This document shows, piece after piece, positions 1 through 8,389 of a stretch of DNA of 40,758 bases. Position 1 is the stretch's first letter; each line of letters begins with the position of its first letter. The notes beneath the pieces are model-generated. The model was not told the DNA's origin. It was given only the letters and a program-made list of their open reading frames with translations, and searched no databases. The stretch is from Chloroflexota bacterium (GTDB lineage: Bacteria > Chloroflexota > Dormibacteria > Dormibacterales > Dormibacteraceae): the NCBI GenBank assembly GCA_005880695.1, contig VBGR01000046.1:1-40758 (forward strand). The letters run 5' to 3'. Made by a program: the position numbers and the translations under genes.

Positions 1-102
1 ATCGCCGGCTGGCTCGAAAAGTACCTGCTGAAGCCTGCCGGGACGCCGGTGGCGAGGGCGGCGGCGGCCGCCCCCGCGCATAGAAGCCGGTCTCAGACTT
101 AG
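1..102 (+). CDS. C-terminal fragment of an unidentified protein
   Basis: An open frame enters from the left edge and ends at a TAG at 100-102. The 33 visible residues begin IAGWLEKYLLKPAG and run into an Ala-rich, then basic tail. The segment is too short to assign to a family. It converges on the acyl-CoA ligase gene, whose stop codon lies 20 bases downstream on the other strand. Coding status rests only on the open frame and plausible composition. Confidence 0.4.
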   Translation: MAGWLEKYLLKPAGTPVARAAAAAPAHRSRSQT

Positions 103-121
103 GCCGCTTCCCGCGGCCAGC

Positions 122-1669
122 TCAGGAGGGGGAGGCGACCCCGATCTGCTGCTTCAGCTCCTTCTTCAGGATCTTGCCAGTGGCGCCCTTCGGCAGCGAA
201 TCCACGAAACGGATCGAGCGCGGGTACTTGTAGGCTGCGACCCTCTCCTTGGTGAAGGCGATCAGGTCTTCCTCGCTCGCCTCCTGGCCCGGCTTCAAGG
301 AGACCACGGCGGCGACTTCCTCGCCCAGCCGCTCGTCCGGCAGCCCGATGACCGCCGCCTCCTGAACTGCCGGGTGGGCGTAGAGGACTTCCTCCACCTC
401 GCGCGGATAAACGTTGAAGCCGCCCCGGATGATCAGCTCCTTCTTGCGGTCGACGATGTAGAAGAAGCCGTCCTCGTCGGCGTAGCCCATGTCGCCGGAG
501 TGGAACCAGCCGCCCTTGAAGGCCTCGGCCGTCGCTTCGGGCTTCTTGAAGTAGCCCTTCATCACGTTATGGCCGCGGATGACGATCTCGCCGACGTGGT
601 CCTTGCCCGCCCCCAGAGGCTGATCGTTCTCGTCGAAGACCTTCATCTCGACACCCCAGATCGGCTTCCCGATGCTCAGGAACTTACGATCCTGCTGGCT
701 GCGGTTGAAGCTGGCCGTGGGCGAGGTCTCGGAGAGCCCGTAGCCCTCCAGGATGGTCACGCCGAAGCGCTTCTCGAAGGTGGTCATCACCTCGCCGGGC
801 ATGGACGCCCCGCCTGCTCCGCAGACGCGCAGGCTCGAGAGGTCGTAGTCGGCAACCTGCGGATCGTGGAGCAGAGCGAAGTACATGGTGGGCACGCCGC
901 TGAACACCGTCGCCTTCTCGTCCTGGATCGCCTTGCAGAGGGCGGCGACCTCGAACCTCGGCACCAGCACCAGCGTCCCACCGTAGCGGAGCGTGACGTT
1001 CATCACGGAGCTCATCCCGTAGGAGTGGAAGAGCGGCAGCACGGCGACGCTGATGTCGTCATCCAGGACGCCGAAGAGGCGGCCGAGCACGTCGCAGTTC
1101 ATGTAGAGGTTGAAGTGGGTCAGCTCGGCGCCCTTGGGCTTGCCGGTCGTGCCGGAGGTGTAAAGGAGAACCGCCGTGTCGTCGGCGTCCGTCGCCTCCA
1201 TGTCGAAGTCCGGACTGCCGGACAGCAACTCCGCAAAGGGCCGGGCTCCGTCGGGCAGAGCCCCGTCCGCGCCAGGGGCGGCGGCGATGTAGACATCCTT
1301 GACGCCCGCCTCGGCGGCGCCCTTCATGGCTTCGTCCGCGAAGCCGCCCCAGGTGATCAGGACCTTGGCTTCGGAGTCGCGGAGGTAGAAGGCGATCTCC
1401 GGCGCCTTCAAGAGCACGTTCATGGGAACCACCATGGCGCCCGCTTTCAGGATCCCGAAGTAGGCCATGGGGAAGTAAGGCACGTTGGGCAGCATCAGGC
1501 CGACCTTGTCGCCTTTCTTGATGCCTTTGCCCTGGAGGAAGGACGCGATCTGATTGGAGAAGGCGTCCAGCTGCCCGTAAGTGATTCGGAAGGGGTCGAG
1601 GATGAGCGCGGTCTTGTCCGGGTGCGCTTTGGCGGATTCGTGAACGATCACGCCGAGGTTGAGACTCAT
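122..1669 (-). CDS. Acyl-CoA ligase (long-chain fatty-acid-CoA ligase type, AMP-forming)
   Basis: This 515-residue ANL-superfamily enzyme should activate a carboxylic acid with ATP to an acyl-adenylate and transfer it to CoA in the cytoplasm. The P-loop-like motif TSGTTGKPKG is at residues 171-180, YGLSETSP near 310, the hinge block GWFHSGDMGYADEDGFFYIV near 390, and the catalytic lysine motif PKGATGKILK near the C-terminus. Length is normal for the family. The ATG is preceded by a TAGGAT -10-like box 7 bases upstream and no Shine-Dalgarno, so the mRNA may be leaderless. It is divergent from the MOSC gene. The acid used cannot be read from the sequence; the surrounding propionate and branched-chain genes make a short- to medium-chain substrate as likely as a long-chain one. 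Confidence 0.93.
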   Translation of the reverse strand: MSLNLGVIVHESAKAHPDKTALILDPFRITYGQLDAFSNQIASFLQGKGIKKGDKVGLMLPNVPYFPMAYFGILKAGAMVVPMNVLLKAPEIAFYLRDSEAKVLITWGGFADEAMKGAAEAGVKDVYIAAAPGADGALPDGARPFAELLSGSPDFDMEATDADDTAVLLYTSGTTGKPKGAELTHFNLYMNCDVLGRLFGVLDDDISVAVLPLFHSYGMSSVMNVTLRYGGTLVLVPRFEVAALCKAIQDEKATVFSGVPTMYFALLHDPQVADYDLSSLRVCGAGGASMPGEVMTTFEKRFGVTILEGYGLSETSPTASFNRSQQDRKFLSIGKPIWGVEMKVFDENDQPLGAGKDHVGEIVIRGHNVMKGYFKKPEATAEAFKGGWFHSGDMGYADEDGFFYIVDRKKELIIRGGFNVYPREVEEVLYAHPAVQEAAVIGLPDERLGEEVAAVVSLKPGQEASEEDLIAFTKERVAAYKYPRSIRFVDSLPKGATGKILKKELKQQIGVASPS

Positions 1670-1676
1670 AGATGCA

Positions 1677-1686
1677 ATCCTAGTTC
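1677..1686. promoter_or_regulatory. Overlapping divergent -10 boxes between ligase and MOSC genes
   Basis: In the 23-base gap the minus strand reads TAGGAT (1682-1677), 7 bases before the ligase ATG. The plus strand reads TAGTTC (1681-1686), 6 bases before the MOSC ATG. The two boxes share the central TA. No -35 is evident. The minus-strand box is the more convincing. Confidence 0.4.
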
Positions 1687-1692
1687 TCGTCG

Positions 1693-2370
1693 ATGGCGCA
1701 TCTGACCGAGATCTGGAGGTACCCGGTCAAGTCCTTCCGCGGCGAGCCGCTGGAGGAGGCTTTCGTCACACCGGTGGGCCTCGAGTCCGATCGCCGGTTT
1801 GCCTACCTCGACAGCGCGCCGAACCGTCTCGGCAAGAAGCTCACCGCGCGCCAGGTGGACCAAATGCTTTCGTATCGGGCGCGTCTCGCCGGCGAGCGCG
1901 TGGAGGTGGAGACCCCCACCGGGGGGGTCTACGAGCCGGGCGATCCGGCGCTTGTCGCGGAGATCAGCCGGCTGGCCGGGCGGTCAGTCAGCGTTCGAGA
2001 CAGCCCCGGCGAGAACTTCGACGAGACGTCGGTCCTGCTCGTCAACCAGGCCACGGTCGACGCCTTCGAGATGGCGGCCGGGATGGGAGTCGACCGGCGG
2101 CGGTTCCGGGCGAACCTGTACGTCTCAGATCTCGAGCCGGACCAGGAGTACCGCTGGCTGGGCCGGCGCCTGCGCGTGGGTGAGGCGGTTCTGGAGGCGG
2201 TCCGGCCGTGCGGCCGCTGCGTCGTCATCACCATCGACCCGGACACGCTCGAGGTGGAGCCTGGGCTGCTGCGGACGCTGGCTCGGGAGCGGCAGGAGAT
2301 CATGGGCATCCGCTGCGCGGTCGTGAAGCCGGGCCAGGTCCGAGTCGGCGATCCCGTGGGGCCGGAATAG
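1693..2370 (+). CDS. MOSC domain protein (YcbX/mARC-like)
   Basis: The 225-residue protein begins with an MOSC N-terminal beta-barrel (IWRYPVKSFRGEPL, residues 7-20) followed by the MOSC domain. The family's conserved cysteine sits in RPCGRCVVITIDPDT near residue 175. MOSC proteins bind molybdenum cofactor and reduce N-hydroxylated compounds or transfer sulfur. Here only the domain class is secure, not the substrate. There is no clear Shine-Dalgarno; the ATG lies just after a weak -10-like sequence, so the start may be leaderless. The gene is alone in its unit, with a 250-base gap downstream that carries the promoter at 2388-2416. Confidence 0.88.
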   Translation: MAHLTEIWRYPVKSFRGEPLEEAFVTPVGLESDRRFAYLDSAPNRLGKKLTARQVDQMLSYRARLAGERVEVETPTGGVYEPGDPALVAEISRLAGRSVSVRDSPGENFDETSVLLVNQATVDAFEMAAGMGVDRRRFRANLYVSDLEPDQEYRWLGRRLRVGEAVLEAVRPCGRCVVITIDPDTLEVEPGLLRTLARERQEIMGIRCAVVKPGQVRVGDPVGPE

Positions 2371-2387
2371 CGGCCCTGGATCTGGCA

Positions 2388-2416
2388 TTGCACCAGGGGT
2401 CCGGGCGCCATATATT
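2388..2416 (+). promoter_or_regulatory. Sigma-70-type promoter TTGCAC-17-TATATT
   Basis: A -35 TTGCAC (2388-2393) and a -10 TATATT (2411-2416) are separated by exactly 17 bases, the best sigma-70 match in the window. Transcription would start at about 2422-2424, at the GTG of a small open frame (2423), and would also lead into the SCP2 gene at 2622 with a leader of about 200 bases. Confidence 0.65.
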
Positions 2417-2422
2417 GTGTCC

Positions 2423-2581
2423 GTGAGCCGCAGCTCCCGGCCGGTCGGACGGCCTCGTCGGGACGCCTGGCACTTGCCGCGCAGCTGTCGCCGCAGCTCG
2501 CGACGGGGCCTCGGGATGTTCGCCCCCGACCTCATTCCCGAGCCCGCCGAGCGTCGTGGCCGCCCCGCAACCATGCGCTAA
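2423..2581 (+). CDS. Candidate small arginine-rich protein (leaderless)
   Basis: A 52-codon frame runs from GTG 2423 to TAA 2579-2581, with 14 arginines. It begins MSRSSRPVGRPRR and ends RRGRPATMR. Its start codon is 6 bases after the TATATT box, the spacing seen at other starts here that look leaderless. I recognise no family. It could be a real small protein, a leader peptide for the SCP2 gene, or chance in GC-rich 5' leader DNA. Arginine richness is expected by chance in CG-rich frames, which lowers confidence. Confidence 0.3.
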   Translation: MSRSSRPVGRPRRDAWHLPRSCRRSSRRGLGMFAPDLIPEPAERRGRPATMR

Positions 2582-2598
2582 CTCGGCTTGAGCTACCT

Positions 2599-2614
2599 TT
2601 GGGTCCCAAGGAGG
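2599..2614 (+). promoter_or_regulatory. Strong Shine-Dalgarno beside an inverted repeat
   Basis: AAGGAGG (2608-2614) lies 7 bases before the ATG at 2622 and fixes that start. It overlaps the right arm of the inverted repeat TTGGG-T-CCCAA (2599-2609). The repeat could be a protein-binding site or a weak hairpin touching the ribosome site; the one-base centre argues against a tight hairpin. Confidence 0.45.
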
Positions 2615-2621
2615 TGCACCC

Positions 2622-3053
2622 ATGGCAGCGACCAAGGTTCGGGCGTTCAGCCCGGAGTTCGCGCAGGCGTTCAAGGAAGAGATCAACAAGAGCCAGGTCT
2701 ACAAGCAAGCCGGCAAGGGCTGGAAGTGGACCGTGGGCCTGGTCGTCGAGGCCGAGCCCGATAAGAACGTCCCCGACAGCCACGGGGTTTTCCTGGACCT
2801 CTTCGACGGCGAGGCCCGGGACATCAAGATGGTTTCGCCCGATGAGGCGAAGAAGTGCGACTTCGTGATCACGGCGCCCTACTCGCGCTGGAAGCAGGTG
2901 ATGCGCAAGGAGCTCGACCCGACCAAGGGGATGATGCAGGGCAAGCTCAAGCTCAAGGGCGACCTGCCGACCATCGTCCGCTACACCCGGGCGTCGCAGG
3001 AGATGACCGAGTGCACGACCCGGATCCCGGTCGACTTCCCTGACGAAGACTAA
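2622..3053 (+). CDS. SCP2 sterol-carrier domain protein
   Basis: A 143-residue stand-alone SCP2-type lipid-binding protein. The segment KWTVGLVVEAEPDKNV, then the acidic strand GVFLDLFDGEARDIKMV and MQGKLKLKGDLPTIVRY near residues 107-123 fit the SCP2 fold. Such proteins bind lipids or fatty acyl-CoA, and this one may feed acyl-CoA to neighbouring enzymes (inference). The start is fixed by AAGGAGG 7 bases upstream. The next gene, a second SCP2-like protein, follows directly, and the epimerase and mutase continue the same strand, so a shared transcript is likely. Confidence 0.85.
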   Translation: MAATKVRAFSPEFAQAFKEEINKSQVYKQAGKGWKWTVGLVVEAEPDKNVPDSHGVFLDLFDGEARDIKMVSPDEAKKCDFVITAPYSRWKQVMRKELDPTKGMMQGKLKLKGDLPTIVRYTRASQEMTECTTRIPVDFPDED

Positions 3054-3102
3054 GCCGCTGGTCGAGTACCCCGACGGCGAGGAGGCGAGCGCGTTCGCCC
3101 AG

Positions 3103-3474
3103 ATGCTGGGCGGCCTGATCGAGGCCAACGTGAAGGCGCGCCAGGACAGGCGGAGCGACTTCGAGAGCCTGAAGGCGCGGGTAGGCATCCGCGTCGAGGA
3201 CATCGACGAGTCGATCACGCTCGAATTCAAGGGTGGATCGCTCGCGGTCAGCAACGGCCTGAAGCGCAACCGCGATCTGACGATCCGGACTGACGCCGAC
3301 ACCGTGATGACGCTCTCCAACCTCGCCATCGGCCCTTTCGGGATGCCCGTCTACGTCGACGGCGTCGGCCGGACAGTCGTGCAGCGCCTGCTCACGGGCA
3401 AGCTCAAGATCGACGGCATGCTGACCCACGTTCCGACCCTGAACAAGGTGACTCGCGTATTCAGCGTCCGCTGA
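3103..3474 (+). CDS. Second SCP2-like lipid-binding protein
   Basis: A 123-residue protein from the first ATG. SITLEFKGGSLAVSNGL, IRTDADTVMTLSN and TGKLKIDGMLTHVPTLNKV match the SCP2 pattern of a strand pair, a helix and the final KLKI-G segment. It follows the first SCP2 gene by 49 bases. The frame stays open upstream to 3007 with protein-like sequence (PLVEYPDGEEASAFAQ) but contains only CTG codons, at 3040 and 3058. A GAGGAGG at 3080-3086 lies 16 bases from the ATG, too far to be ideal. The true start may therefore be a CTG about 15-21 codons upstream. The ATG start is a conservative choice. Confidence 0.78.
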   Translation: MLGGLIEANVKARQDRRSDFESLKARVGIRVEDIDESITLEFKGGSLAVSNGLKRNRDLTIRTDADTVMTLSNLAIGPFGMPVYVDGVGRTVVQRLLTGKLKIDGMLTHVPTLNKVTRVFSVR

Positions 3475-3492
3475 CCGGCAGACAATAAGCCG

Positions 3493-3875
3493 GTGAAGCG
3501 GGTCCACCACGTGGGTATCGCGGTCGCCGACCTGGACGCCGCGATCAAGCTCTACACCGACACGCTCGGCGGCCGGCTGGAGCGTCGGGGCCGCGTCGAG
3601 GGTCTCGAGTTTGCGCTCATCGACGCGGGTGGCGACGAGCTCGAGCTGCTGGCGCCCGACGACGCCGAGTCCGCGATCGGCAAGTTCGTGAAGGAGCGCG
3701 GGCCCGGCATTCACCACGTTGCCTACGGAGTCGACGACATCCATCGGGAGCTGGACCGGCTGCGCGCCGCGGGCCTCGAGCAGGCAGGCGACGTCCGCAC
3801 CGGCGTGCACGGCACACCGATCGTCTTCTTGCATCCGAAGAGCGTGGGCGGGGTGCTCACCGAGCTGGTTCAGGA

Positions 3876-3879
<4 letters not shown>
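3493..3879 (+). CDS. mce: Methylmalonyl-CoA epimerase
   Basis: A 128-residue vicinal-oxygen-chelate protein that interconverts the (S) and (R) forms of methylmalonyl-CoA between propionyl-CoA carboxylase and the mutase. Metal-binding landmarks are VHHVGIAV at residues 4-11, the [12 protein letters not shown] motif near residue 75, and the C-terminal LTELVQ with the last metal glutamate. The length is typical. The GTG start has GACAAT 6 bases upstream and no strong Shine-Dalgarno. The stop overlaps the next start as ATGA, so epimerase and mutase are translationally coupled, which supports the assignment. Confidence 0.93.
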
Positions 3880-5462
<1,583 letters not shown>

Positions 5463-5464
5463 TC

Positions 5465-7027
5465 TTGCCGCGCAAGGTCAAAGCCAACGAGCTGAAGATC
5501 AACCGGCTCCGCCAGCGCAGGTACGAGGCGGCCTTCGGCGATGCCGAGGGATACGAGCGGCAGCGCGCGAAGGGCAAGCTCTCGGCGCGGGAGCGCATCC
5601 AGCGGCTCGTCGACCGCAACAGCTTCACCGAGCTCGACCTCTTCGCGACCCATCGCGCGGAAGGCCTTGAGACCGGCTCGCGCCGCGTGGCCGGCGACGG
5701 TGTCGTGACCGGCTTTGCCAAGATCGATGGCCGCGACGTCCTCCTCTTCAGCCATGACGCGACTGTCTTCGGCGGATCTCTGGGTGAGGTCTTCGCGGAG
5801 AAGGTCTGCAAGGTCATGGACCTGGCGTTGCGCAACCGGGTGCCGCTCATCGGCATCAACGACTCCGGCGGCGCCCGGATCCAGGAAGGCGTGGTCTCCC
5901 TGGCCGGTTACGCGGAGATCTTCTGGCGGAACGTGGAGTCGAGCGGCGTCATCCCGCAGCTGAGCCTGATCCTCGGGCCCTGCACCGGCGGCGCCGTCTA
6001 CTCGCCCGCGATGACCGACTTCGTGTTCATGGTCCACGACGTCGGCTACATGTTCATCACGGGCCCGGAGGTGGTCCGCGTCACGACCGGAGAGGAGGTC
6101 ACGTTCGACCAGCTGGGCGGGGCGGAGGTGCACAACACCCGCTCCGGCGTGGCGCACTTCCTGGCGCAGGACGAGCAGGAGTGCTTCGAGCAGACGCGCC
6201 GGCTGCTTACGTTCCTGCCGCAGAACTCGGAGTCGCCGCCGCCCTACCGTGTTCCTACAGACGATCCCGAGCGAGCCGATCCAGGCCTGGCCACGATCAT
6301 CCCCGACGATCCGCGCGAGCCCTACGAGATCCGGGACGTGATCCGGATGGTGATGGACGGCGCGGACTTCATGGAGGTCCAGCCGCTCCACGCAATGAAC
6401 ATCGTCGTCGGCTTCGCGCGCCTCGACGGCCACGCCGTCGGGGTGGTCGCCAACCAGCCGAAGGTCATGGCCGGGGCGCTCGACATCGATGCGTCAGAGA
6501 AGGCTGCCCGGTTCGTTCGCTTTTGCGATGCGTTCAACCTGCCGCTGGTCACGTTCGTGGACGTGCCAGGCTTCCTGCCCGGGACCGCCCAGGAGCATGG
6601 TGGCATCATCCGGCACGGGTCGAAGCTGCTCTACGCCTTCAGCGAGGCGACGGTGCCCAAGCTGACCGTGATCACTCGCAAGGCCTACGGTGGCGCTTAC
6701 TGCGTCATGTGCTCGAAGCACATTCGCGCCGACTTCAACGTCGCCTGGCCCACCGCCGAGATTGCGGTGATGGGCCCCGAAGGTGCCGTCAACATCGTCT
6801 ATCGCCGTGAGCTGGACGCAGCGAAGGACCGGGCCGCGAAACGCGCGGAGCTGGTCCGCGACTACAGCGAACGCTTCGCCAACCCGTACATCGCCGCTGA
6901 GCGCGGCTACATCGACGATGTGATCGAGCCCGGGCGGACGCGCGCGGTCTTGATCCGCGCCCTGCGGGAAGCTCGCGGCAAGGACCGCCGCCGTGCCCCC
7001 CGCTGGCACGGCAACATCCCGCTCTAG
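5465..7027 (+). CDS. Propionyl-CoA/acyl-CoA carboxylase beta subunit (carboxyltransferase)
   Basis: A 520-residue carboxyltransferase that moves CO2 from carboxybiotin to an acyl-CoA, most likely propionyl-CoA given its neighbours. The two crotonase-like halves show the oxyanion motifs GGARIQEGV (near 135) and GGIIRHGSKLLYAF with KAYGGAYCVM (near 404-415), and the end RWHGNIPL is typical of PccB. I chose TTG 5465: GGAG at 5451-5454 is 10 bases upstream, and family similarity begins at once (RLRQRRYEAAFG). An ATG at 5405 would overlap the mutase by 58 bases and add unrelated sequence. Cys413 sits where Streptomyces PccB has its substrate-selecting Asp, so the acyl range is uncertain. The biotin carboxylase partner is not in the window. 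Confidence 0.92.
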   Translation: MPRKVKANELKINRLRQRRYEAAFGDAEGYERQRAKGKLSARERIQRLVDRNSFTELDLFATHRAEGLETGSRRVAGDGVVTGFAKIDGRDVLLFSHDATVFGGSLGEVFAEKVCKVMDLALRNRVPLIGINDSGGARIQEGVVSLAGYAEIFWRNVESSGVIPQLSLILGPCTGGAVYSPAMTDFVFMVHDVGYMFITGPEVVRVTTGEEVTFDQLGGAEVHNTRSGVAHFLAQDEQECFEQTRRLLTFLPQNSESPPPYRVPTDDPERADPGLATIIPDDPREPYEIRDVIRMVMDGADFMEVQPLHAMNIVVGFARLDGHAVGVVANQPKVMAGALDIDASEKAARFVRFCDAFNLPLVTFVDVPGFLPGTAQEHGGIIRHGSKLLYAFSEATVPKLTVITRKAYGGAYCVMCSKHIRADFNVAWPTAEIAVMGPEGAVNIVYRRELDAAKDRAAKRAELVRDYSERFANPYIAAERGYIDDVIEPGRTRAVLIRALREARGKDRRRAPRWHGNIPL

Positions 7028-7039
7028 CGGGGAGGCCGC

Positions 7040-7777
7040 CTAGGGCGTTGGGTAGAGGTCGATCACCAGCCGATCGGGTCCGGTCAAGGTCGAGACCTTC
7101 AAGCAGGCTGGGCCTGAGGTGCCGAGGCCCCAGTGGACGACCGCCTCGAAGCTGCCTGTGCGGCGGGCTTCTCGCAGCTGCGGATAGCCGGTCTTGAAGT
7201 CGGTTGATCCGCTGTAGCCCTGGTCGTTGGCGCCGTGGATCGTGACCACTACGCCGTCTTTGCCGTCGAGCACCACCGTGCGTCCGGAGGCGTCCTCAGT
7301 GAACGTGGCCGAGGACTGCGTCGAAACCTGGTAGGAGGGCACGGGCCCGTCGAATTCGATCACGAAGCGGTCGTAACCCGACTGCTGGCCGACGCGGACG
7401 GCTGTGACATTCACGGTTGCGGTACCGCCGCCGGACTGCGTGTCCGACGTGCAGACAGCTTGCGGGACGGGCGTCGCACTAGGGGTCGGGCTGGGCGTCT
7501 CAGTAGGCGTCGCCGGAGTCGGGCTGGGGCTTGCCGCCGGCCCTGGACCGGTGGGAGCGCCAGAACCGCCCAGCGGCAGGCGGGTGAGGAGGAAGCCGCC
7601 GACGAGCGCGACGGTGATCACAGCCGTCGCGAGGGCGACGGCCCACTGGTGCCGCGGGCCTGACTCGCCGCCGGCGCGGACCGCGTTCATGACGCGGTGG
7701 CGCATCCCGGAATCGGGCGGCTCGGTGAGGTCGCCGAACGCGCGCTTCAAGTCTTGTCGCATGCCGTCATCACCCAT
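7040..7777 (-). CDS. Anti-sigma-like membrane protein with external AMIN-like domain
   Basis: A 245-residue protein with a cytoplasmic basic N-terminus (about 1-44), one membrane helix (WAVALATAVITVALVGGFLL, about 45-64), a Pro/Thr/Ser-rich linker (about 70-105) and an outer beta domain (about 110-245). That domain contains RVGQQSGYDRFVIEFDG, resembling the AMIN-like domains of Gram-positive surface proteins. It overlaps the end of the ECF sigma gene by 8 bases, the usual position of a cognate anti-sigma factor, but the zinc-binding HxxxCxxC signature is absent. The anti-sigma role comes from topology and context. The external domain could be the sensor. Confidence 0.7.
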   Translation of the reverse strand: MGDDGMRQDLKRAFGDLTEPPDSGMRHRVMNAVRAGGESGPRHQWAVALATAVITVALVGGFLLTRLPLGGSGAPTGPGPAASPSPTPATPTETPSPTPSATPVPQAVCTSDTQSGGGTATVNVTAVRVGQQSGYDRFVIEFDGPVPSYQVSTQSSATFTEDASGRTVVLDGKDGVVVTIHGANDQGYSGSTDFKTGYPQLREARRTGSFEAVVHWGLGTSGPACLKVSTLTGPDRLVIDLYPTP

Positions 7778-8336
7778 TGGGAATCTCCTCCGGCCCGAGG
7801 TCCGGACGCAGGCGGCGAGCCGCCCGGTACACGCGGCTGCGGGCGCCGTTTGTGGATACGCCGAGTACTCGGGCGACGCGCTCGAGCGGAAGGTCCAGGT
7901 AAAAGAAGAGGTAGAGCGCCAGCCGGTCGTCGGCCGGCAGGCGCTGGATCGCCTGGCGGATGTCGAGCGACTCGAAGCGCTCGTCCGCGGTGGGCGTTTC
8001 AGACCGCGGCAGGTCGGCGAACTTGAAGACCGACCACCAGCGGCGGCGGCGCGTCATGCGGCACTCGTTGGCCACGATGCTGAAGAACCAGGCCTGGAGC
8101 TCCGGGGCCGCGCCGCGGAAGCCGCCGAGCTTGCGCCAGGCCTTGACCGACGCTTCCTGGACGGCGTCCTCGGCCGCGCCGCGGTCTCCGAGCATGACCG
8201 TCGCCAGCCGGTAGGCTGGGTCGAGGAGCGGCGCCAGCAGGAGCTCGAAGGCGGAGGTGTCACCCGCGGCGGCCTGCCTGAGGTCCTGCTCCGCTGCTAT
8301 CGCACTCACCTCCATTAGATGCGCGGACTGGGGCAA
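7770..8336 (-). CDS. ECF-type RNA polymerase sigma factor
   Basis: Up to 188 residues. Region 2 is seen in YRLATVMLGDRGAAEDAVQE and AWFFSIVANECRMTRRR, and region 4 in IQRLPADDRLALYLFFYLDL and ERVARVLGVSTNGARSRVYR, whose helix-turn-helix would contact a -35 element. It should redirect RNA polymerase to a small regulon, probably under control of the overlapping downstream membrane protein. Three starts are possible: TTG 8336, ATG 8315 and GTG 8309. Domain similarity begins about 20 residues in, so the shorter ones are plausible. A TGAAAC element upstream suggests autoregulation. It is divergent from sucC across 53 bases. Confidence 0.9.
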   Translation of the reverse strand: MPQSAHLMEVSAIAAEQDLRQAAAGDTSAFELLLAPLLDPAYRLATVMLGDRGAAEDAVQEASVKAWRKLGGFRGAAPELQAWFFSIVANECRMTRRRRWWSVFKFADLPRSETPTADERFESLDIRQAIQRLPADDRLALYLFFYLDLPLERVARVLGVSTNGARSRVYRAARRLRPDLGPEEIPNG

Positions 8337-8345
8337 ACAGTTTCA
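8314..8345 (-). promoter_or_regulatory. Possible ECF-type autoregulatory promoter
   Basis: On the minus strand TGAAAC (8345-8340) resembles the -35 of ECF promoters. It is followed after 20 bases by TCTAAT (8319-8314), close to the sigma gene's ATG/GTG starts. If the real -10 is the slightly earlier CGCATC, spacing is 16 bases, nearer the ECF norm. This is a tentative match on motif appearance only. Confidence 0.3.
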
Positions 8346-8374
8346 CCCCTCCACGACGGCCGCGGTGTGCCCCC

Positions 8375-8380
8375 TACGAT
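8375..8380 (+). promoter_or_regulatory. -10-like box TACGAT before sucC
   Basis: TACGAT ends 9 bases before the GTG of sucC. No Shine-Dalgarno and no good -35 are present. Transcription would start within a few bases of the start codon, giving a leaderless or nearly leaderless mRNA. Confidence 0.4.
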
Positions 8381-8389
8381 TTAGCTTCC

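Noticed and set aside
374-1705. A 443-codon plus-strand open frame
   Set aside because: It lies entirely opposite the acyl-CoA ligase gene, has no recognisable domain and a composition typical of the reverse complement of a GC-rich gene.
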